In this document: one piece after another, positions 11,345-21,079 of the stretch | How positions within the stretch are numbered: the first letter of the stretch is position 1 | Layout: each line of letters begins with the position of its first letter | Source: Prorocentrum cordatum | Lineage: Eukaryota > Sar > Dinophyceae > Prorocentrales > Prorocentraceae | Length of the DNA: 64,000 nucleotides | Assembly (NCBI GenBank): GCA_963575745.1 | Contig: CAUYUJ010011558.1 | Coordinates: 969,780 to 1,033,779, forward strand | Direction of reading: 5' to 3' | The notes under the pieces: generated by a model | Seen by the model: only the letters and a program-made list of their open reading frames with translations | What the model was told of the DNA's origin: nothing | Database searches by the model: none | Program-made: the position numbers and the translations under genes

Positions 11345-12270
11345 AGAATGGCGATCTCGCCTGAGACATCCTCACAACAATGAAGTATTCGCGATATCAC
11401 GTTTAACAAAGACAAGCGTCTCGTTCGAGACATCCTCGACAAGCTGATCGCCGCGAAATTCATTCATCTGTTAAAATTTGCGCTTCGCCTGAGACATCCT
11501 CACGACAATGAGATGTCGACGGCGGTGTTCTACTGCCGCGCATGTTGAAAACTGAGTTTTCGCTCGGGACATCCTCGGAAAATGCACGGCAGCACGGCGG
11601 ACCAGAAAAAAGAGCACGGCTGAACATGTGCATCTCGTTGGGGGCACCCTCAAAACAATAAGATGTTATCAGCATCGTCTTGACATCGTTCTTGAAGTGC
11701 TTCAAGAGGAAATGAGAGCCCCAAAAGGACCTCAAGATGGTTCCAAGAGCGCCCTGATGACTGCCGAAAATGACGATTTCGCTAGGGACAGAATCAACAA
11801 CACAACAAATACAACGGCACAGTTTTGAGCACTGCTGTTCTAACATCGTCTTGGGATCGCTCTTGAACAAAAGGCTTCCAGACGGCCCAAACAAGGCTTT
11901 TGAAAATGACGATTCCGCCAAGGACGTCCTCAAAATAGAGATGTGTGTGGCATCGCATTGGCATGTGTTTGATGGCGTCGAGGCAGGCCCAAACGAGCCC
12001 CAAAAGAGGCCCAATATGACACCAAGAGCGCAATGTTTAACGTGTCGTTCGAGACATCCTCACCAACATGAGTTGTTCGCAACACCGTCTTTCACAAGAA
12101 CAAGTATTTCGCATGGGACATCCACCAGAAAATGAAAACCTCGAATTTAACAAACGTATGGAAATTGAGCTATCGCCTGAGACATACCCGAAAAACACTG
12201 AGATGCTGAAATCGCGAATGTTAGACCAAGCGTGGTAAAGCTGAGTTTCCTTCTTGAGACATTTTCAGAA
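11345..12270 (+). repeat. Degenerate array of the motif TCGCCTGAGACATCCTCA
   Basis: Variants occur near 11350, 11423, 11480, 11553, 11628, 11775, 11910, 12045, 12100, 12170 and 12248, mostly 55-78 bp apart or about twice that. A reverse-strand copy is near 14393-14416. No open frame is shared. Confidence 0.65.
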
Positions 12271-12284
12271 TATGGGCAGGACCA

Positions 12285-12388
12285 CGGCAGCCCAACACGC
12301 AGAAGTACGGCAGAACGCGCGAGAGCACGGCAGAACACACAGGAGCACGGCAGAACACACAGGAGCACGGCAGAACCCAAAGAACACA
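12285..12388 (+). repeat. 20-bp satellite (GCAGAACACACAGGAGCACG), left of the retrogene
   Basis: Five imperfect units in the orientation of the main array at 15242-16440. The last 14 bp, ACCCAAAGAACACA (12375-12388), are repeated at 14079-14092 on the other side of the retrogene: a target-site duplication. Confidence 0.85.
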
Positions 12389-12389
12389 A

Positions 12390-12411
12390 TCCGTAGCCAT
12401 TTTGGCTCAAG
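12390..12411 (+). other. Intact dinoflagellate spliced-leader relic
   Basis: TCCGTAGCCATTTTGGCTC followed by AAG matches the dinoflagellate leader consensus (DCCGUAGCCAUUUUGGCUCAAG, established knowledge) at all 22 positions, D being T. It lies one base after a target duplication and starts a retrogene. The following GGCCGTGC is not the GT donor of an SL RNA gene, so this is a reverse-transcribed mRNA 5' end. Confidence 0.9.
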
Positions 12412-12452
12412 GCCGTGCTCGGGCGCGCGCCGCGCGCGGGCGTCTGGGCAGA

Positions 12453-12749
12453 ATGGTGCGGGAGGTGCTCACCGGTGTCGCGGCGGCCCGATGGGCGGCA
12501 GACAACCTGGTGAGACGGCTGGACAGGGAGCTGCGGGAGGCGAAGGCGGTCATCGCCAGCCTCCGCGCGCAGCTGGAGTGCGGGTCGCGCGGCGACGCCG
12601 CGGAGGCGGAAGCCCTCCGCCGCGAAGCCATCGCGCGGCCCGCCTTGGTGGCGCGCGTCCGCGGACGCCGCGAGACCAAGGCGCAGCGGCAGAGGCGGAA
12701 CGTCGCGTGGCATGCCGAGCACTGCCCGTCGGCCGACGCCCCGCCGTAG
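12453..12749 (+). CDS. Hypothetical protein, retrogene first open frame
   Basis: The first ATG after the leader (12453) opens 98 codons: MVREVLTGVAAARWAADNL, a helical Arg/Glu-rich segment (LDRELREAKAVIASLRAQLE) and a basic end before TAG 12747-12749. No family is recognised. It sits where an mRNA's first frame should, 42 bases after the leader. It may be the start of the longer protein at 12854, broken by a frame change, or an independent small protein. Confidence 0.45.
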   Translation: MVREVLTGVAAARWAADNLVRRLDRELREAKAVIASLRAQLECGSRGDAAEAEALRREAIARPALVARVRGRRETKAQRQRRNVAWHAEHCPSADAPP

Positions 12750-12853
12750 GCGTGGCGCAGGGCTCAGCGCGGGCCGCGCCTCCCAGGAGGGCCCTTTCCT
12801 GGTGATGGGCGTGGCGGCGCGGCGCAGAATGCCATCGTGTGTGACGTGGAGAC

Positions 12854-13882
12854 ATGCGTCTGCGAAGTGCAGCCGCCGTTCGAGTGCGCTGTGGATGCTT
12901 GCGCGGCAGACGCGTCAGCGCGGATGCCCAGCGCCCGAGTGGCGGCCGCGAGGACCCTATTGCGTTCTGGCGCCCAGTCGTACCTTCCCCAGTGGCGCAG
13001 CTGGCCGAGCAGGGCTCCGGCGAGGACGGCGCAGGGTGCACCGAGGCGGTAGAGACCGACGTGGCGGTTCTGGCGAGCCCGCCTGGCGACGCAGTGGAGC
13101 TCATGGCCGGCGGTTCCGAGGTTGGCCCCGAGGAGCAGGGCGAGTCCGAGGGGAGCGGCGTGGCGCCCGCGCCGTGCGGGCTGCTCGGCGACAGGAGGGC
13201 CAGCGAGCTGGGCGGGGCTGTTCCTGTCGGGCAAGGGTGTGCGAGGGTCAAGCGGGCATCCTTCGCTCCGTGGCCCGACGTCACCGCCTTGGAGGTGGGA
13301 GCCCTGGGAGGCCCGCTCGGCGTGGCAGGAGTCCTTCGGCGTGGCCCTGCCCCGCAGTGGGCGGACCCAGCTTGGACGAGCCAGGCGAAGGCCGTCGACC
13401 TGATGCACCTCTGCGAGCGCGAGAGGTTCGGCATCTCCGCGAGGCCTCGTCGGCGACTCACTTGGAGAGTGCGTTTCGCCGAGGGGCCTGGGCGTGAGGG
13501 GCCCGTGGCCGTGGGCGCTGGGGCGCCGCGGCCGCCGCTTGTGGCCGTCGTGGAGGAGCCCGTGGGAGGTTCGGCCATCGAGCACGCCGTCGGCATGGAG
13601 CCCCTGGTCGCGGACTCCGTCGGCTGCGCCGCGGGCGATGGCCACTCGGGCTCGGAGTGCGGGTTCGTTTCATTACTGGACGACTTCTCGGCGGCGGCGG
13701 TGGCGCGCGCGGCCCAGGGACCGAAGTCGGGAGTTGAGTCACTCCTGGACTGGGCCGAGGCCCGCGCCCTCGGCATCCGCCTCGGCAGTGCAGGTTGCCC
13801 AGATGCCGAGGAGCGCTCGCGGCTCCTCGATGGTCTCTTGGCCCGTGCGCGTTGCACGACGCGGCCCAAGAGCAGTGCGTGA
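12854..13882 (+). CDS. Hypothetical protein, retrogene main open frame
   Basis: 342 codons to TGA 13880-13882. The part after about residue 60 has mixed, protein-like composition (AVETDVAVLASPPGDAVELM, SFAPWPDVTALEVGALG, LLDWAEARALGIRLGSAG), unlike the Arg/Pro-rich alternative frames. No family or catalytic motif is recognised. The true start is unclear: frame 12837-13052 also reads plausibly (CDVETCVCEVQPPFECAV), so a frameshift between 12750 and 13050 is likely and the copy may be a pseudogene. It lies wholly within the leader-headed insert, followed by about 200 bp of 3' untranslated sequence. Confidence 0.45.
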   Translation: MRLRSAAAVRVRCGCLRGRRVSADAQRPSGGREDPIAFWRPVVPSPVAQLAEQGSGEDGAGCTEAVETDVAVLASPPGDAVELMAGGSEVGPEEQGESEGSGVAPAPCGLLGDRRASELGGAVPVGQGCARVKRASFAPWPDVTALEVGALGGPLGVAGVLRRGPAPQWADPAWTSQAKAVDLMHLCERERFGISARPRRRLTWRVRFAEGPGREGPVAVGAGAPRPPLVAVVEEPVGGSAIEHAVGMEPLVADSVGCAAGDGHSGSECGFVSLLDDFSAAAVARAAQGPKSGVESLLDWAEARALGIRLGSAGCPDAEERSRLLDGLLARARCTTRPKSSA

Positions 13883-14092
13883 GGCGGGCAGTTGCATTCT
13901 GCATGTAGATATGTTCTCGCCCTGTTGCGCGGCGGTGGAGGCCCAGTGCGGCCCCCGCGGGGAGAGGCGGCCCGAGGCGGCCCCTCTCGGGGGGGCGTGT
14001 ATCGGGTGGCGCTTGGTGCCCCTGGAGGCCCCATCGGCCCTTTTTCTCTTTCTCCTGCCTTTAAGGCCCCTCCAACCCACCCAAAGAACACA

Positions 14093-14190
14093 CGGGGGCA
14101 CGGAAAAACAAACAGGAGTTCAGCAGAACACACAGGAGCGCGGCAGAACACACAGGATCACGAGGAGCACGGCAGAACACACAGAATACA
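14093..14190 (+). repeat. 20-bp satellite, right of the retrogene
   Basis: Continues the satellite interrupted at 12388 and closely matches 15742-15800, the matching part of the main array. Confidence 0.85.
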
Positions 14191-14472
14191 TAACCCCATG
14201 CCCACGATAATAAAGCATCCCCCCCCAAAAAAAAATCACATAAGGGTTGACTATCGATGGCCAAGTGGCGTTTGCTTGCGGGCGCGGGGCGCGGAGGCCG
14301 AACTTCATTATCACGGGGAAAAGTTCACCATCGAGGTTACTTCCTTCTTATGTTGAGATAACGACACCAAGCGAAGCGAACGCGTTCTTTTTAGGATGTC
14401 TCAAGCGAAACCAATGTTTTGCTGTCTCTTTGAAGTTATGTATGTGTCTTTGTTTATTCCTTTAATTCTCTC

Positions 14473-14515
<43 letters not shown>

Positions 14516-15241
14516 ATCTCTTTATCTCCCTCCTCCCTCCGACGCCCTGAACTCGTTTATCGTTGGGGTTGATTATCATGGGAAAACGAGGCGCGCGCAC
14601 CCTACGCGAGCAGATGAAAGTGCGAATTTCCATTCAGCGCTTACAAATTAAATCCAATAGGTTTTAAACGTGGGATGTTTGCTATATCCTTCCCCTCTCC
14701 TCCTCTTGCTGTTTCTCCTCCTCCTCCTCCTCCTCTTCCTCCTCTACCTCCCCTTCTCTTTCTATATTTCTATGTATCTCGCTATCTTCCCCCCCCCCTC
14801 CCTGCCCTCCTGAACTTGGTCATCGCCGTGGTTGATTATCCTGGGAAAACGAGGCACATGATGAATCTCTATAGAAACTCCGAGCTTCAGTTCCGCATTA
14901 TAAACACAGTAGAAGCCGACGCGTTCTATCAGCCCCCCTTAAGGGGCTCCACATGTTCTGGTTATTTCGCGTTTGGAATTAAATATCGAATTATTAATGG
15001 TGAATCGTATAGAAGTGAAGCTCAGAGGCGCGCGCCCACCTCCGAGCTTCAGTTCTGCAGTATAAAATATTAAAAGCCGACGCGTTCCCTCAGGATGTTT
15101 CAGAGAGGACCAATGCCTCAAGATTTCCTCGGCTTTGGCTCCTCTGTTCACATATTTACGCCGGCCTCTGGTGGGCAACTTTTATTATCGCTCCGCGACG
15201 CCGAACTTTATTATCCCTGTGGGGTTATTCTCTATAGCATG
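14191..15241. other. Low-complexity and repeated non-coding sequence
   Basis: CT-rich microsatellites occur at 14467-14530 and 14690-14770. A sentence-like repeat (GGTTGATTATCNTGGGAAAACGAGGC and CCGACGCGTTC) occurs two or three times. No gene is seen. Confidence 0.5.
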
Positions 15242-16440
15242 GGGTCACGCAGGAGCGCGGCGCAGAACACGCAGGTGCACTGCGGAACACACAAAAAACA
15301 TAACAGACAGAAACACGGCAGAACACACAGGAGCACGGCAGAGCACACAGGAGCACGGCAGAACACAGGAGCAGGAGGACCACGGCAACCAGGAGCACGG
15401 CAGAACACAAAACACAGGAACACGGCAGAACAAGCAGGAGCGCGGCAGGGCACGCAGGAGCACGAAAGTACGCATCGGAGCACGGCAGAACACATGGGTG
15501 CACGGCAGAATTGACGGCAGCAGGAGCACGACCGGAGCACATTTGAACACGCAGGATCACGAGGAGCATGGCCGCACACAGGGTGCATAGGAGCATGGCC
15601 GAACACGCAAGAACATGGCAGAACGCACAGGAGCGCGGCAGATCACACAATACACATAGGAGCACGGTAGAACAAAGCAGCAGCACGGCAGAACACACAG
15701 GAGCACGGCACAACACACACGAGCACGGCAGAACCCAAAGAACACACGGGAACACGGCAAAACAGGAGGTCAGCAAAACACACAGGAGCACGGCAGAACA
15801 CACAGGAGCACGAGGAACACGGCAGAACACACAGAATACATAGGAGCACGGCAGAACACATAGGAGCACGGCAGATCACGCAGGTGCACGGCGGAACACA
15901 CAGAACACAGATCAGGTACGAACACGGCAGAACACACAGGAGCACGGCAGAACACAGGAACACGGCAGAACAAAGGAGCAGGAGGCGCACGGCAAACAGA
16001 GCAGGGCAGAACACACAAAACACAGGAGCACGGCAGAACAAGCAGGAGCGCGGCAGAACACGCAGGAGCACGAAAGTACATATAGGAGCACGGCAGAACA
16101 CATAGGTGCACGGCAGAATTGGCGGCGGCAGGAGCACGATCGGAGCGCACTTGAACGCGCAGGACCACGAGGAGCATGACCGCACACAGGGTACATAGGA
16201 GCATGGCCGAACACACAGGAGCATGGCAGAACACACAGGAGCGCGGCAGATCACACAAAACACATAAGAGCACGGCAAAACAAGCAGCAGCACGTCAGAA
16301 CGCACAGGAGCACGGCAACACACGCAGGAGCTCAGCAGGACGCATCGGAGCACGGCATAGCAGGACCATGGCAGAATACACAGGAGCACGGCAGAACACA
16401 CAGGAGCGCGGCAGAACACGCAGGAGCACGGCAGAACGTA
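15242..16440 (+). repeat. 20-bp satellite, main array
   Basis: About 1.2 kb of GCAGAACACACAGGAGCACG units with higher-order repetition: blocks near 15560-15700 and 16150-16290 share GGAGCATGGCCGAACACRCA order. Open frames on both strands (His/Arg/Thr/Glu or Cys/Val/Leu) are artefacts of the period. Confidence 0.95.
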
Positions 16441-16515
16441 TTGAACATCGATTCGCACAGCCGCACCCGCAGGCACATGCGCATATGCACACGCACACAG
16501 GCACGCGCACACGCG

Positions 16516-16670
16516 CGTGCGGCTCCTACTCGAAGCAGGTGGCCAGGAACCTCACGGGCCCTTGCAGGAGGTTGGACGTGCGCGACCCACGAGATCGCGA
16601 GCGCCAGCGGAGGATCGACCGCACCATGGGCGGCAAGGACCCCACGACGGGCAAGCCCATGCTGGGCTGA
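16516..16670 (+). pseudogene. C-terminal gene fragment of unknown family
   Basis: One frame reads CGSYSKQVARNLTGPC and on to ...TMGGKDPTTGKPMLG with TGA at 16668-16670. Its composition is protein-like and it is followed by GC-rich sequence resembling an mRNA 3' end. It has no upstream partner, because the satellite and CA-rich sequence run straight into it, so it is probably a 5'-truncated retrocopy. Confidence 0.35.
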
Positions 16671-17336
16671 GCCGGAGGCGCTGAGGCCGCTGTGCCCGTG
16701 CTGAGCCGTGCGGCCAGGCCGTTGCGCCGCTGCTCGGCCCCCTCCTCTTCCTGCCCGCGGCCTGCGGGCCCGGAGGCTGCGGCGACGCGCGGACGCCCCG
16801 CAGGGGTCCGATCACCAGAACCATCCGAAACACATACACGCACACGCAGAGAACCAACATACGATCACGCAGACCGCAGGAGCATGGCAGGGCAGCACGG
16901 CATAACACAGCAGCGCCGCAGACCACGACGCACGGACACACATGCACATATACCACGCACGCACCCGCACTCGCAAACGCACGCACGCCACGACAGACTT
17001 GCGCAGCGCACACTAAGAACGCAGGGTATCTCATAAGCCCAGGACACAAAGGGACGTTTCCCGTTCTTGCCCAGCCAGGTTTCGACGACGACAACGACGA
17101 GGGCGCGGACCATTGAGCTCAGGAGGGGCTCTGGCTGTCGTGCCGCTTCGCTGATCCAGCTCGGGGATCATGCTCGTGGACAAATATCGCCGAGTCCAGG
17201 GAAGCCCCTTCGTTCCTTACCCGCCGTTCCCTGCGGTAGCGCGATGATTGCGCCGCGCGGCGCGGGAGTTCCGAAGGGGGAAAAGGGCATCCAGATGTAC
17301 CCGTACTGGGCGAGCCAAAACTGGCATAAAACATAA
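16671..17336. other. No gene recognised
   Basis: CA/CG-rich simple sequence (16830-17000) and mixed sequence with short open frames only. Confidence 0.4.
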
Positions 17337-17388
17337 TCCGCAACCATTTGGGCTCAAGCCTTTCTGGCTCAAGCCATGTTGGTTCAAG
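17337..17388 (+). other. Three tandem degenerate spliced-leader relics
   Basis: TCCGCAACCATTTGGGCTC...AAG, then CCTTTCTGGCTCAAG, then CCATGTTGGTTCAAG. The first is near full length with about three changes; the next two are the 15-nt 3' part. Tandem relics are the known footprint of repeated rounds of trans-splicing and retroposition. They mark the 5' end of a retro-derived unit. Confidence 0.8.
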
Positions 17389-17464
17389 ACCGCTCGTTGT
17401 GTGTTCGAATGGAAGTTTCTCGCTGCTTCGAAGCCTCAGCTGAGCTTGACTTGGCGCGCCAGGG

Positions 17465-17942
17465 ATGGAAGCAGAAAGACTTGCGCGAGATTTCACTGAA
17501 CACATTAATTCGTCAAATGTAGACGAAGCTTGCACCGGCGACTACTCCATGGTTTCGAGAGCCCCTGTGACTGCACATTTCGAGGTACAAGAAGACATGG
17601 AGCATCAAGGCGCGGAGTTCCATAATGATCTGGCAACTGGCAAAATATGTGAATTTGCAGCTGGCTCGGCGGCGAAAGTTGTCGAGGTGCGTTTACACGT
17701 GCCGTCAAATAGATCGCGGCCGCATCCAAAAGTCGCGCGGTTTAGTATCAATCATCAACGCGTGCGGATACGGAACATTCGCAGTGCGTTTGCCTCGCCC
17801 AGATGATGGGGAATTGTTCGTCATTCCCCATCCTCTGTCCCCGCGTAAAAAATATAAAGATGTTTTTGAACCCTCCGAAGCATGCAAGGCTGCGGTTGTT
17901 GGCGAAGCTATTGCTCAAGAGATCCCTCGACGGCAGGTCTGA
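17465..17942 (+). pseudogene. Retrogene remnant, unknown protein
   Basis: Two frames follow the relics: MEAERLARDFTEHINSSN from ATG 17465 to about 17740, then, after a frame change, GYGTFAVRLPRPDDGEL to TGA 17940-17942. Both look protein-like, so one protein broken by an indel is the simplest reading. No family is recognised. No target duplication was found. Confidence 0.35.
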
Positions 17943-17944
17943 TA

Positions 17945-18528
17945 CATGTCAGCCGCTCATGCTGCGCTGCGAAAGTCTTGGGCTGCGGCAAGGAAGGAAC
18001 ACGCGCAGTGGCAGTTCTTTACGTTGACAGCGCGGCGCTGAAGTTTCGAAAGCGAGAGCAGGAAGCTGCAGAGACTTGCGGCCCCCGTTATGCAGCATGC
18101 TATCCTTCGTCGCTCTTTGTCTGCAAGGGGGGAAAAGGTAATTTCGCACATTCGGCCGCGTGTCGCGGCATTGTGCGGCGGTGCGATTGCAGAAATTCAT
18201 AATTACCGTTTTGAGAAAAAGAAAACAAAAAGCTTGCATCACCGTGCGCATGTGCATGGTGTTGAAAGTGCGTCTGCCGATTCAAACAAGCAAGGTTGTT
18301 GTCGACCAGGAGTTCTCCACGCTCGGAGGGTTCGCGAACTTGCGGCTGAATTTGCAAGCCGTTATTACGATGCTGCGCTGTAAAAGTCGGTGCAACGTTT
18401 GCAAGTGTTGAGTGCAAGTATGTTTGCCCCGATGAATTTACACTTGGGATTTTGGCCATGAGATGAAACTTGTCATTGGTTCAGAGACTGGGCTGCGCTA
18501 ACCTCAACCCTAAACCCTGAGTGCGCGC
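17945..18528. other. Possible further decayed coding sequence
   Basis: Short alternating frames at 17945-18415 (for example VISHIRPRVAALCGGAI and KVRLPIQTSKVVVDQEF) could be degraded protein. Near 18504 is one CCCTAAACCC, too short to call telomeric. Confidence 0.25.
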
Positions 18529-18544
18529 GAAGGATTACATGCTT
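18529..18544 (+). repeat. 16-bp target-site duplication, left copy
   Basis: GAAGGATTACATGCTT, identical to 34956-34971. It directly abuts the leader relic; its mate directly follows an A-run. Confidence 0.8.
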
Positions 18545-18595
18545 CCGTTGCCATTTTGGCTCAAGCAATTTTGGCTCAAGCCATTTTGGCTCGGG
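18544..18595 (+). other. Three tandem spliced-leader relics at the head of the split retrogene
   Basis: TCCGTTGCCATTTTGGCTC...AAG (one change from consensus), then CAATTTTGGCTCAAG, then CCATTTTGGCTCGGG. The same nested pattern as at 17337, placed exactly next to the left target duplication. Confidence 0.85.
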
Positions 18596-19937
18596 CCCCC
18601 AACCCCCGCGGGGGGGGGGGGCTGGGAACTTGCCGCGGCCGTGGGCTCGAGGGCCCGCCGGCAGTTTTGGCGCTGAGCCGCGCGCGCCGCGGCGCGGCGC
18701 ATGCAGAGCCTGCCCGGGGGGTGCTGGTTGCGCCTCCCCAGCCGGGCCTGGCCCGGCACCCGGCGGTCGGCCAGGCGCCGCCGATCCCTGCAGTAGCTCT
18801 GGGCGCGTGGCAAGACCCCGGCGACGCCGCCGAGCGGGGGAGGCTGCCGCGGGGGCGGCAGGCGGCGGCAAGGGCGAAGGCGCGCCCGGGCAAGGCGGCG
18901 GCACCGCGAGGCCGACCTCCCCGCGAGGTCCGGCTGGCGCGCCCGCCCAGCGGGGGGGCAGCAGCGGCGGTACCAGCGGAGCCGGCGCGCGAGGGGTGGG
19001 CTCCGGGGCGGGCTCCAGCAACCCCGCCGAGGCGTCGACGCCAGGGGGGCGGCTCCTGCAGGAGAGCCCCGAGCCGGCCGACCCACCGCGGCAGGAGCCC
19101 AAGCGCCGCTTCCGGCCAGCCCCGCGGCCAGGCTGGACGGGGCTCGGGGGCGACGCGGGAGCTTGGGAGCCCGCCGGCGAGGCGCCGGAGCAGCCGCGGC
19201 CGCTCGGGGTCGGCGAGAGCGCCGCGGGAGCGGCGCCTGAGGCGCGCGCGGCGGCGCTGCCGCAGCCGCAGCCGCAGCCGCGGCCGCTTGCCCCGCGGGC
19301 ACGACCGGCGCCGCTCCCCCGCGCGGCCGGGCGGGCCCTCTCGTGGCCTGCCGCGCACAGCGCCCCCCCCCCTGGGCGGGCGCGCCGGCCAGCCCCGCAG
19401 GCGGGGCCGCCGACGGCAAGGCCGGCAGCGGGGCCAGCAGCGGAGCCAGCGGCGGACCGCGCGGAGCCGCCGCGCTCCGAGGAAGAGGACGAGGAGGACT
19501 GCGGCAGCTATGCTCCTACGAGACGGACGAGGAGGTCGACTCAGCGGGCGCGCAGGCAGCCACGGTACCGGCTGCCCCTCCAGCGACGCTGAGCACAGCA
19601 GCGCCTCGGGCGACCGAGCCGGGCGCAGCAGCGGCGGCAGCGGCAGCGGCGGCAGCTGCCGAGCCGGGCGGCGGCGGCGACGCCCGCCGCGCGACACCCG
19701 CCACCGCGGACCCGCTGGCACCGGCCCCGGAGGCCCCGGGGCGACGGACGCGGCCGGCCCAGCCCGGCCCGCGGGCGACGGCGCCGAGCCCGCCCGGCCC
19801 TGCAGCGCCGGCAGCGGCCTGCCCGGCGGGCCCAGCGGCGACGGACCAGGGCGGGGCGCCAAGCGCGGAGCTGCATGGTGACCCTGGCGCTTCAGCGGGC
19901 GGGGCTCGTGGCAACGAGCCTCGCGGAGGGCCAGCTC
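18596..19937 (+). pseudogene. Split retrogene, 5' part
   Basis: GC-rich and open in several frames. The best coding-like stretches are EPKRRFRPAPRPGWTGLGG and SEEEDEEDCGSY (frame of 18630), then after a frame change near 19512 ETDEEVDSAGAQAATVPAAP (frame of 19343), which stays open to the insertion point. The protein is unknown: low-complexity, Ala/Pro-rich with acidic patches. The copy is decayed and interrupted by the 14-kb element after GCTC at 19934-19937. Confidence 0.45.
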
Positions 19938-20225
19938 TTTGGTGATGGCGTTGACATATGAGATTTATGTCAGATGAAGTCACTTATAAGTTACTTCAAT
20001 TATATATGAAGTTATTTGTAAGTAACTCGAAATCACTTGTAGTGAGATATGTTAAGATCCTGCAACTACCATCCACATCTAACTTAAGTCATTAACATAT
20101 ATACTTAAATCACATGTAGAACATATGTTACTTGTGTGCACCCAATTGCCATACTTATAAGTTACTTGTAGTTATACTTATAAATAAGATAAGTTTAAGT
20201 CCGATAAGTCTGCTTTTTCGTCTGC
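19938..20225 (+). repeat. Left terminal region of the element
   Basis: The outer inverted repeat is at 19938-19960. Then comes about 240 bp of AT-rich DNA, sharply unlike its GC-rich flanks, with ACTTATAAGTTACTT at 19982 and 20154 and many ATAAGT/AAGTTA variants. The inner inverted repeat is at 20197-20221. Repeated subterminal words are typical of transposase-binding regions in DNA transposons. Confidence 0.75.
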
Positions 20226-20405
20226 TTTTTGAAAAGGGGGTCGGACACCGAAAAACGCGCAGGTTTTCTTCAGCACAGTGTTTCGCCAGGCGCCAGGCGA
20301 CCGAGAAGGCCGTTCATCACCGAGCTCAACCCGCGCAGCCTGGGGGGTAGGAGAGAGGGGGCGGGAATGGCGGGGGGGGGATCGGGAGGGGATGCCATGC
20401 GCATT

Positions 20406-20922
20406 GGCGGCACACCGCCCGCACTTCTCATCGCGGCGCGTTCTGATGTGATTCGTTTCGGCGGCCCACCGCCCACGTCTTGCAAATTCTGAGCAGTTTT
20501 ATCGCATTGGCGGCGCACCGCCCATCGCTATGTTTTGCCCGCGCATTGCAATTTGTACGTTTTGCACATGTTGATTGAAGTTTCGTCGCGTTGGCGGTGC
20601 ACCGCCCACGTTCCCTTGATTGCGCGAATCGTTTCTTCACGCATCGGCGGAGCACCGCCCACGCAGCACGTTTCATCCGAATTCGTCATCGAATTTGGCG
20701 GTACACCGCCCACGTCCCCGTGATTGCGCGATGCGTTTCTTTCGCGTTGGCGGTGCACCGCCCGCGGCGCATGCTTCGCCCGAGTTTGTCATCGCATTTG
20801 GCGGCCCACCGCCCACGTCACCTTGATTGCGCGAGGTGTTTCTGCATTCGTTGGCGGTGCACCGCCTTCGGCGCACGTTTCATCATATACCGTTTGATTG
20901 GTCGCATTGGCGGCGCACCGCC
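20406..20922. promoter_or_regulatory. Palindrome array 1, upstream of orf1 (10 copies)
   Basis: Copies of GGCGGNNCACCGCC start at 20406, 20460, 20509, 20593, 20646, 20697, 20749, 20800, 20853 and 20909, mostly 49-56 bp apart. Spacers also repeat (CACGTCNCCNTGATTGCGCGA). The last ends 158 bp before the orf1 ATG. The role is unknown; a protein-binding site or an RNA hairpin is possible. Confidence 0.8.
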
Positions 20923-21079
20923 CAGGAGGGGGGAGGAGGGGAGAGGGGGGAGGAGAGGATAGCAGAAGGAAGACGTGAAGGGCCATGCCATTTCCCTTCG
21001 CCACAATACGCTGCCCCTGTCCCACCGAGCGCTTCTGGAGGGGCCGCGGGGCGGGCGCCCCCCGACGCGCCGCGGCGCG

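Larger units (their letters stand above)
12390..14078 (+). mobile_element. Spliced-leader retrogene inserted in satellite DNA
   Basis: A 1.69-kb insert begins with the full leader and is flanked by ACCCAAAGAACACA on both sides (12375-12388, 14079-14092). The uninterrupted satellite at 15728-15785 shows the empty-site arrangement (GCAGAACCCAAAGAACACAC running into CGGGAACACGGCAAAAC). No A-tail is seen before the right duplication. The intact leader argues for recent insertion relative to the relics at 17337 and 18544. Confidence 0.8.

Noticed and set aside
12390-12420. Spliced-leader RNA gene
   Set aside because: The leader is followed by GGCCGTGC rather than a GT donor with Sm site and stem-loop, and it is flanked by a target duplication; it is a retroposed mRNA end.
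12550-14151. 533-codon minus-strand open frame
   Set aside because: Antisense shadow of the retrogene in GC-rich DNA; composition is Ser/Pro/Arg-biased, and leader and duplications fix the plus orientation.
15225-16512. Cys-rich minus-strand proteins of up to 289 codons
   Set aside because: Artefact of the 20-bp satellite; the same words appear in all frames.
18500-18520. Telomeric repeat (CCCTAAACCC)
   Set aside because: Only about one and a half units; too short for an interstitial telomere.
18535-19862. 428-codon minus-strand frame and overlapping long plus frames
   Set aside because: GC bias keeps all frames open; leader relics and A-tail favour the plus strand.
20406-20922. CRISPR-like array
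   Set aside because: The repeats are 14-bp palindromes with short related spacers in a eukaryotic element; no cas genes, no 28-37 bp repeat with unique spacers.
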